NCBI GenBank assembly: GCA_020347545.1
Contig: CP070731.1
Location: 1,573,695-1,587,353 of the forward strand
Direction: 5' to 3'
Source: Flavobacteriaceae bacterium
GTDB lineage: Bacteria > Bacteroidota > Bacteroidia > Flavobacteriales > Flavobacteriaceae
DNA length: 13,659 nt
In this document: positions 8,357 through 13,659 of the stretch, in pieces
How the letters are laid out: each line of letters starts with the position of its first letter
Position numbering within the stretch: position 1 is the stretch's first letter
Translations under genes and position numbers: made by a program
The notes under the pieces: generated by a model
Told to the model about the DNA's origin: nothing
The model's input: only the letters and a program-made list of their open reading frames with translations
Databases searched by the model: none

Positions 8357-8494
8357 TTTATAGCAACAAAGATTAATTAATAATATAATAATAAAGATGT
8401 TGTACTGGACCTTTGATTTTGCAGCCTTGTGAAATTACAGGTTCAGTATTTTAAAAACTAAACAATAATTAAATACAACTAAAATTCAAATAAG

Positions 8495-9307
8495 ATGAAA
8501 AAAAGAATTTTTGTTCTTGCACTTGGAATTGCTACAACGGCTTTTATGATGAGTTGTGGAGGAGGTGCAAAGAAAGAAGCAGCAACTGATGAAGCAACTG
8601 AGGTAAAGGAAGAAGTTGCCGCAACAGAGGAAGCAGCGCCAAATACCTTGACCGAGGCCGAGAAAAATGATGGCTGGGTCTTATTGTTTGACGGTGAGAA
8701 TTCGACCGGATGGCGAGGATTTAATCAAGAAGCCTTCCCGGAAAACTGGAAGATTGTAGACGGTACAATGTACTGCAAGGAATCAGGTCGCGGTGAAGCA
8801 GGTGCTGAAAATGGAGGTGATATTGTTTACGACAAAGAATTTGAGAATTTCAAGCTTCAATTGGAATGGAAAATTGGGGAAGGTGGGAATTCAGGAATTT
8901 TTTACCTGGCCCAGGAAGAAGGTCAGGACAAAATTTGGAGGACCGCTCCTGAGATGCAAGTACTTGACAATGAAAGACATATTGACGCTGAATTAGGCCA
9001 AGACGGTAACCATCAGGCGGGATCCCTATACGATCTTATCCCGGCGGTTCCTCAGAATGCAAAACCGGCCGGCGAATGGAACCACGTTGAGATCATTGTG
9101 TACAAAGGAACCGTTATTCACAAGCAAAACGGAGAAAAAGTGGTTGAATACCACCTTTGGACGCCTGAGTGGAATGAAATGATTAAGAACAGCAAGTTTC
9201 CTACTTACAATCCGGATTGGGCGAATGTAGCCAAGAAAGGATTGATCGGACTTCAGGATCACGGTGATGATGTTTGGTACAGGAACATCAAAATTAAAGA
9301 AATGTAA
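8495..9307 (+). CDS. DUF1080 (3-keto-disaccharide hydrolase family) lipoprotein
   Basis: A 270-residue lipoprotein: signal peptide with lipobox FMMSC (Cys21), then a low-complexity linker rich in Ala, Glu, Lys and Thr (about 22-58), which probably holds the enzyme away from the membrane. The DUF1080 domain (60-270) has all the expected blocks: WVLLFDG, STGW, NWKIVDG, LEWKIGEGGNSGIFY, APEMQVLDN, HQAGSLYDLIP, GEWNHVEI, QNGEKVVEY and GLQDHGDDVWYRNIKIKEM. Of the four DUF1080 proteins here it is the closest match to the textbook domain arrangement. It lies 42 bp before the PA14-DUF1080 gene, whose catalytic half is clearly related (shared KFPTYNPDW/KFAAYEEF region, LYDLIP, NIKIKE), suggesting tandem duplication followed by a domain gain. 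The role in cleaving 3-keto-glycosides is inferred from the family. Confidence 0.92.
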   Translation: MKKRIFVLALGIATTAFMMSCGGGAKKEAATDEATEVKEEVAATEEAAPNTLTEAEKNDGWVLLFDGENSTGWRGFNQEAFPENWKIVDGTMYCKESGRGEAGAENGGDIVYDKEFENFKLQLEWKIGEGGNSGIFYLAQEEGQDKIWRTAPEMQVLDNERHIDAELGQDGNHQAGSLYDLIPAVPQNAKPAGEWNHVEIIVYKGTVIHKQNGEKVVEYHLWTPEWNEMIKNSKFPTYNPDWANVAKKGLIGLQDHGDDVWYRNIKIKEM

Positions 9308-9349
9308 TTTTTCGATTCACTTTTGGATCGAATTGAAAAAGATGAATTT

Positions 9350-10654
9350 GTGAAGAAATTCAATGTAACGAGAATTTTATTCTCAGTAGGTATTGCGATC
9401 CTGTTCTTGGCTTGCAATACAGGTAAAAAACAGGAGTCCGCTTCAGAAGAAGCTGCTCCCGGAGTGTATGAGGCCGTGTTCATCGACGTCAATAACGAAT
9501 TTATTCCTGATGACATTGACAGAAATGTCAAAAAGGAGACAAAGCTTTTGGCGAATGTGAATTTGACTGAGCGTGACCAATTCTGGGGTGATATCAGGAA
9601 CTTCTATGTTCACGGAATGGGTAGCATTCAGTTCGATGCAACTGGCGAGTACTATTTCAGGCTCACGAGCACAGGCAAAGTTTTGTTTCGCATCAACAAC
9701 AAGGAGATTGTGAAAATTGAAGAAGTCAACGATAAGTTGGTGACTTCCAAATCTATGTTTATCGATGCGGGCGTAACAGTTTTCGAATTCGAATACTATC
9801 CCGGCGAGATGGACCCAATGCTCGTTTTGGAGTGGTCTAAAGACGGTGAGACCTATGAAGTGGTTCCAGATTCGGTTTTTTCCAATCTAGAGTCTCTGAC
9901 CGTAAATCCCTGGACAGGAGACGTTGGATCGGATGAGTCAGAATCTACTCCGGACAATGTGCTGTCAGATCAGGAGAAAAGAGAGGGTTGGAAATTGTTG
10001 TTTGACGGAGAATCCATGAAAGGATGGCACACTTACAACAAGCCGGGAACTATTGGAAGCAAGTGGGTTGCACGTGATGGAGCCCTAGTTTTTGAAGGGA
10101 GAGATCGCTTTGAGTTCTTCGTGGCCGGTCGCAATATTGAAATTGGACATGTTGATAAAATTGCTGACGGAGGTGAAGACATCGTTTCCGATGAAACCTT
10201 TGACAATTTTGAGCTTCACCTGGAATGGAAAATATCCAAAGGTGGCAACAACGGAATCTTCTACATGATCAAGGAGAGTAAAGCCTACGATGAGGTTTGG
10301 AAAACAAGCCCCGAAATGCAGGTGATGGACAATGTGGGCCACAAGGATGGACTCATTTACAAGCACCGTGCAGGTGATTTGTATGATTTGATTCCTGCCG
10401 ATCCAGTTCGTGTCAAACCTTATGGCGAATGGAACAAGGTCAAGATCATCAAGAATAACGGAAAAGTAGAACACTGGCTTAACGGCACCAAAGTCGTGAG
10501 TTATGATATAAATTCTGATGCATGGAAAGACCTGGTTTCAAAAAGTAAATTTGCCGCATATGAGGAATTTGCAACACCCGGTGCGGGCCGTATCGGATTC
10601 CAGGATCACGACAATCTTGTATATTACAAGAACATTAAAATCAAAGAATTGTAA
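9350..10654 (+). CDS. PA14-like/DUF1080 fusion lipoprotein
   Basis: A 434-residue lipoprotein from the GTG at 9350. The longest reading starts at TTG 9323, but the GTG gives a regular lipoprotein leader (MKKFNVTRIL onwards, lipobox LFLAC, Cys22), so it is preferred. Two modules follow. The first (about 38-182) resembles a PA14-type beta-sandwich: a segment ending in GEYYFRLTSTGKVLFRINN, then FIDAGVTVFEFEYYPGE and LVLEWSKDG. PA14 domains often bind carbohydrate. After an acidic Ser/Asp/Glu-rich linker (about 188-208) comes a DUF1080 domain (213-434) with WKLLFDGE, MKGWHTY, LEWKISKGGNNGIFY, SPEMQVMDN, HRAGDLYDLIP, GEWNKVKI, LNGTKVVSY and GFQDHDNLVYYKNIKIKEL. It reads NNGIFY where two paralogues read NSGIFY. 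The PA14 part may target the enzyme to a polymer or enlarge the substrate site. It ends just before a strong terminator. Confidence 0.88.
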   Translation: MKKFNVTRILFSVGIAILFLACNTGKKQESASEEAAPGVYEAVFIDVNNEFIPDDIDRNVKKETKLLANVNLTERDQFWGDIRNFYVHGMGSIQFDATGEYYFRLTSTGKVLFRINNKEIVKIEEVNDKLVTSKSMFIDAGVTVFEFEYYPGEMDPMLVLEWSKDGETYEVVPDSVFSNLESLTVNPWTGDVGSDESESTPDNVLSDQEKREGWKLLFDGESMKGWHTYNKPGTIGSKWVARDGALVFEGRDRFEFFVAGRNIEIGHVDKIADGGEDIVSDETFDNFELHLEWKISKGGNNGIFYMIKESKAYDEVWKTSPEMQVMDNVGHKDGLIYKHRAGDLYDLIPADPVRVKPYGEWNKVKIIKNNGKVEHWLNGTKVVSYDINSDAWKDLVSKSKFAAYEEFATPGAGRIGFQDHDNLVYYKNIKIKEL

Positions 10655-10675
10655 TACGGTCTCTCCGATAGAGTA

Positions 10676-10703
10676 AAAAAGACGGCTTCTTAGCCGTCTT
10701 TTT
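10676..10703. terminator. Bidirectional intrinsic terminator
   Basis: An 11-bp perfect stem, AAAAAGACGGC (10676-10686) and GCCGTCTTTTT (10693-10703), with a 6-base loop (TTCTTA). The GC-rich core is flanked by A-run and T-run, so it works in both directions. It sits between the convergent ends of the PA14-DUF1080 gene (stop at 10654) and the kinase gene (stop at 10719). Confidence 0.93.
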
Positions 10704-10718
10704 GATTTTCCCTCTGTG

Positions 10719-11609
10719 TTATTTTTTAGAGTCAAGAAGTGCCTGGATTTCATCGGGGTAAACCGGGGCATTAGCTCCTTTTTTACTGGCTACAATGGCT
10801 CCCACGGCACAAGCAAATTCAAGGGCCTCCTTTTTTGGAGTATCCTGGTTCAGTTGATAGATTAACCCTGCCAGAAAGGAATCGCCGGCGCCAACCGTAT
10901 CGGCCACTTCAATTTTAAAGCCTGAACTATGGTATAGTGTTTCTTCTGTATATAATACAGCCCCTTTGTGACCCAAAGTCAAACAAATAAAAGGAGTTGA
11001 AGTCATTTCTGACAGCCGTTTAAGTTGTATGCCATGTTTCATTTTTTTAATTCCATACCATTGGTTCAGTACTTCCAGTTCTTCATCATTTATTTTGAGC
11101 AAGTCAGCTTTTTGCACAAGTTCAGAGATCGATTTTTTTGAATAATGAGGTTGCCTCAGGTTGAGATCAAAAACCTTGAAGTGAGAATTGTCCAATAACA
11201 GTTTTAGCGTCTTGTAGCTTACGGGGTCGCGGCTTGAAAGACTTCCATAGATAAAAAAGGAGGAAGCTTTTGTTATTTGTATGGCTTTGCGATCCTCCCT
11301 GATTCGATCCCAGGCCACCGGATAATTGATTTCGTAGCTGGCTGAGCCATCATTGTCAAGATCTACCGATACCGTTCCGGTTGGAAGGTCAGGATCAGTC
11401 TGAAGACAGGTGTCAGAAATACCGTTTTCCTTCAGGTAAGTTTTGATTTTTTTTCCGAGATTATCTTTGCCGACACTACTGATCATGGTAACCTTGACTC
11501 CTAAACTCCGAAGTCTTGAGGCAACATTCAAAGGTGCGCCCCCGATACGTTTTCCGTCGGGGAAAATATCCCATAAGGTTTCTCCAAAACAAACCATTTC
11601 AGAGGCCAT
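10719..11609 (-). CDS. PfkB-family carbohydrate kinase, fructokinase-like
   Basis: A 296-residue cytoplasmic sugar kinase of the ribokinase/PfkB fold that would phosphorylate an imported sugar with ATP. It has the early substrate-binding motif GGAPLN (23-28), DLNLR (148-152), KINDEE (172-177) and the family signature DTVGAGDSF (237-245) with catalytic base Asp243. Length and motifs fit bacterial fructokinases best (FGETLWD start, GGAPLNVA), though a related keto- or aldohexose cannot be excluded. The ATG at 11609 comes 3 bp after the stop of the sugar-porter gene, so the two are almost certainly cotranscribed and perhaps translationally coupled. The natural reading is uptake of a free hexose followed by phosphorylation into glycolysis. 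Confidence 0.9.
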   Translation of the reverse strand: MASEMVCFGETLWDIFPDGKRIGGAPLNVASRLRSLGVKVTMISSVGKDNLGKKIKTYLKENGISDTCLQTDPDLPTGTVSVDLDNDGSASYEINYPVAWDRIREDRKAIQITKASSFFIYGSLSSRDPVSYKTLKLLLDNSHFKVFDLNLRQPHYSKKSISELVQKADLLKINDEELEVLNQWYGIKKMKHGIQLKRLSEMTSTPFICLTLGHKGAVLYTEETLYHSSGFKIEVADTVGAGDSFLAGLIYQLNQDTPKKEALEFACAVGAIVASKKGANAPVYPDEIQALLDSKK

Positions 11610-11612
11610 GCA

Positions 11613-12935
11613 CTATTTGTTTTTCGTTAATAACTTTTCGAGGTTTTCCAGTGAAACTCCTTTGGTTTCCGGCATCAGGAAGATGACAAAGAGTAATTGC
11701 AGCACCATCATAAACGCAAAAAATGCAAATACAGCACCGGGGCCTATGGTACCAAACAAAAATGGTACCGCTGACGGGATCATCGCTGCCAGTACCCAAT
11801 GCGTACTCGTCCCGAAGGATTGACCCGAAGCACGCAGCTGGTCGGGGAAAACTTCAGAAATGAAGACCCAGATCACTGTGCCCTGACCAATGGCATGGGA
11901 AGCAATGAACACAAAAAGGAATATGGGAACCATAAGGCCCTCCCATTTAAAATAAAAGGCCATCGCCACGAGTGAAAGTGAAAGGATGTACCCAATGGAG
12001 CCGGCATACATCAATTTTTTCCTCCCAAGTCTATCTATAAGGGAAATGCCTATCAGGGTAAAGATCATATTGGTAACTCCTATTCCAATGCTGCTCAACA
12101 AGGCCGTACTCTCTCCAAGTCCAGCAGCCTGAAAAATCCTGGGCGCATAATATAAAAAGGCATTTATCCCCGAAAACTGATTGAAAAAGGCAATCAGGAA
12201 GGCCAGAATCAAAGGGAACCTGTATTTTTTCATAAAGATATTCTCATTGCTGGTATGATGATCCTTTTGAGCGTGTTCGATTTCATCCATCAAAATTTCA
12301 ACATCCTCATCCGGATTCAATTTCTTTAAAATTACTTTGGCCGATTCACGTTGCCCTTGTAACAAAAGCCATCTGGGACTTTTTGGGACCGTGGTTACCA
12401 GCAAGGTGTATATTACGGCAGGAATGGCCTCAACACCCAACATCCATCGCCAGGAATTTTCTCCAAGATTACTCAGCAAGTAATTAGATAAAAACGCGAT
12501 CAGGATACCCAAAACGATGTTGAATTGATAAAAACCCACTAAACGGCCTCTGTCTTTGGCGGGAGCAATCTCAGAAACGTAAGCAGGGGCTGCAACTGTT
12601 GATGCCCCTACACCCAGGCCTCCAAGAAAACGGAACATGGCAAAAGTATAAGGATCATTCACTAAGGCAGAACCTAAAGCTGAGACAGTATAAAATATAC
12701 CGATCCATATCAAAGTTTTTTTCCTGCCCAATCGATTGGTTGGAATCCCTCCAAACATAGCGCCCAGTACCGTACCCCAAAGCGCCATAGCCATCACAAC
12801 AGATCCGTGGAAGACATCTGTCGACTGCCATAGCTGTTGTAGTTGTTGATCTGCACCTGAGATCACAACGGTATCAAATCCAAATAAAAAGCCGGCCATG
12901 GCCACTATAATTGACCAAATAACAATCTTATTCAT
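11613..12935 (-). CDS. Sugar porter family MFS transporter
   Basis: A 440-residue inner-membrane transporter with 12 predicted membrane helices and a central charged loop (about 195-238). It belongs to the sugar porter family of the major facilitator superfamily, usually proton-sugar symporters. Motifs in order are GFLFGFDTVVISG in helix 1 (15-27), NRLGRKK (67-73), RFLGGLGVG (102-110), the PESPRWL-type loop as VPKSPRWL (183-190), QFSGINAFLYYAP (253-265), DRLGRKK (301-307), WVFISEVFP (356-364) and the closing PETKG (422-426). The QFSGINAFLYY segment lines the sugar site in the family. It forms a two-gene operon with the kinase downstream and is divergent from the nagB-type gene. The likely cargo is a free hexose; which one cannot be read from the sequence. 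Confidence 0.94.
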   Translation of the reverse strand: MNKIVIWSIIVAMAGFLFGFDTVVISGADQQLQQLWQSTDVFHGSVVMAMALWGTVLGAMFGGIPTNRLGRKKTLIWIGIFYTVSALGSALVNDPYTFAMFRFLGGLGVGASTVAAPAYVSEIAPAKDRGRLVGFYQFNIVLGILIAFLSNYLLSNLGENSWRWMLGVEAIPAVIYTLLVTTVPKSPRWLLLQGQRESAKVILKKLNPDEDVEILMDEIEHAQKDHHTSNENIFMKKYRFPLILAFLIAFFNQFSGINAFLYYAPRIFQAAGLGESTALLSSIGIGVTNMIFTLIGISLIDRLGRKKLMYAGSIGYILSLSLVAMAFYFKWEGLMVPIFLFVFIASHAIGQGTVIWVFISEVFPDQLRASGQSFGTSTHWVLAAMIPSAVPFLFGTIGPGAVFAFFAFMMVLQLLFVIFLMPETKGVSLENLEKLLTKNK

Positions 12936-13069
12936 TTATCAAGTTTATTGAGTTCAAACGGAATGAAGATAAGTTATTTATAAGCTTTTTAAAGTCATTT
13001 GTCGAATATTTTTTAGATAAAGACCTAAAACCTGGAATTTTGCATAAAAATATTCAGAATTGAAAATTT

Positions 13070-13659
13070 ATGAACGATAAATTAAAATACACCGAAGCCG
13101 GAAAGTTTGAAGAAACACGATTTGAAAGGATCCACAATGTGGTTTTTGATGATTCAGATGTAGCCTCTATTGCGGTTGCGCAGGAGATTGCAGAGCTGAT
13201 CAAAAGTAAACAGGCTGCAAATGAGAATTGTGTTTTAGGACTGGCAACAGGATCTTCACCGATAAAGGTTTATGAAGAACTTGTAAGAATGCATGAAGAG
13301 GAAGGTTTGAGTTTTAAGAATGTGATTTCTTTTAACCTGGATGAATATTACCCGATGTCCAAGGAGAATACACAAAGTTACTGGTATTTTATGCATGAAC
13401 ATTTATTCAATCATGTAGATATTTTACCGGAAAACATCAATATTCCGAGCGGAGAAGTAAAACAGGATGAAATTCACCAGTTCTGCATTGATTATGAATT
13501 AAAGATCAAAGAGGCAGGAGGACTGGATTTTCAGTTACTGGGAATTGGTAGAACAGGTCATATCGGTTTTAACGAACCGGGTTCCCACTACAATTCGGGA
13601 ACACGAAATATTACTCTTGATCACATTACACGAGTAGATGCCGGACCTGCATTTTTAGG
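13070..13659 (+). CDS. nagB: Glucosamine-6-phosphate deaminase (NagB type), N-terminal part
   Basis: The first 196 codons of a deaminase; the frame is open at the right edge. NagB converts glucosamine 6-phosphate into fructose 6-phosphate and ammonia in the cytoplasm. Visible are the phosphate-binding LGLATGSSP, the NLDEYYPM block with the catalytic Asp of the family, SYWYFM, and the GIGRTGHIGFNEPGS block with the conserved His and Glu. About 30 extra residues precede the region matching the start of the compact E. coli enzyme. With the GRTGH variant, this points to the long Bacteroidota form, which carries an extra C-terminal domain outside the window; that part is not seen. Where E. coli NagB has Asp141 (NDGH), this protein has Thr (RTGH). 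The start is the ATG at 13070. The 134-bp gap to the divergent sugar-porter gene shows no clear promoter match. Confidence 0.9.
   Translation, partial: MNDKLKYTEAGKFEETRFERIHNVVFDDSDVASIAVAQEIAELIKSKQAANENCVLGLATGSSPIKVYEELVRMHEEEGLSFKNVISFNLDEYYPMSKENTQSYWYFMHEHLFNHVDILPENINIPSGEVKQDEIHQFCIDYELKIKEAGGLDFQLLGIGRTGHIGFNEPGSHYNSGTRNITLDHITRVDAGPAFL

Noticed and set aside
8357..8494. Possible promoter ahead of the DUF1080 gene at 8495 (TTG 8427-8429 with TATTTTAA 8447-8454)
   Set aside because: Two mismatches in the -7 element; no better than chance in AT-rich DNA, so read-through from the dehydrogenase gene is the simpler view.
10085..10474. Open frame of 129 codons on the minus strand inside the PA14-DUF1080 gene
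   Set aside because: It is antisense to the conserved DUF1080 domain, and its composition is that of a complementary-strand shadow.
12936..13069. Possible divergent promoters between the sugar porter and nagB
   Set aside because: GAATTTTG (13035-13042) is one mismatch from the -7 consensus, but the nearest TTG is 33 bp away; the minus-strand match TCCGTTTG has no -33 partner.

Overview
The window most likely comes from a member of the Bacteroidota, probably a Flavobacteriia-like marine or environmental bacterium. The pointers are a SusC/RagA-type outer-membrane protein, AT-rich gaps without Shine-Dalgarno sites, candidate TTG-N18-20-TAnnTTTG promoters, many lipoprotein signal peptides, and a NagB variant with the motif GRTGHIGFNEPGS. 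No species can be named from the sequence.

Left part (1-2372): the N-terminal third of a SusC-like TonB-dependent importer (minus strand, running off the left edge; start at 1162) lies downstream of a DUF1080 (3-keto-disaccharide hydrolase family) lipoprotein gene on the same strand. A divergent AraC-family regulator follows. Their shared intergenic region holds a 10-bp inverted repeat and candidate promoters for both directions, so the regulator probably controls itself and the hydrolase/SusC genes.

Centre (3595-10654, plus strand): seven genes read rightwards as far as a strong terminator, in two groups. The first three (3595-6562) are closely spaced: a lipid-anchored TIM-barrel sugar isomerase/epimerase-like protein, a cytoplasmic Gfo/Idh/MocA dehydrogenase and a DUF1080 lipoprotein. 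After a 285-bp gap come a Tat-exported Gfo/Idh/MocA dehydrogenase, a DUF1080 lipoprotein and a PA14-like/DUF1080 fusion lipoprotein. The window thus has four DUF1080 proteins, two Gfo/Idh/MocA dehydrogenases and one TIM-barrel protein. This fits an oxidative route of glycoside breakdown: a sugar ring is oxidised at C3 by an NAD(P)-dependent dehydrogenase, the 3-keto-glycoside is cleaved by DUF1080 enzymes, and the keto sugar is then isomerised or reduced. Most of the machinery carries export signals, so the chemistry is predicted to happen in the periplasm or at the outer membrane.

Right part (10676-13659): a symmetrical terminator separates the convergent modules. On the minus strand, a sugar-porter MFS transporter and a PfkB-family (fructokinase-like) kinase form a tight two-gene operon with 3 bp between them. 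Together they would import a free hexose and phosphorylate it. Divergent from them, and cut by the right edge, is the start of a NagB-type glucosamine-6-phosphate deaminase. Whether this right-hand module serves the same substrate as the 3-keto cluster is inference only.

No tRNA, rRNA, CRISPR array, transposase or integrase was seen. No gene-free stretch exceeds 300 bases; the longest gaps are 285 bp (6563-6847), 227 bp (1163-1389) and 202 bp (3393-3594). Two genes (AraC regulator and PA14-DUF1080) are assigned internal GTG starts in place of upstream TTG starts.
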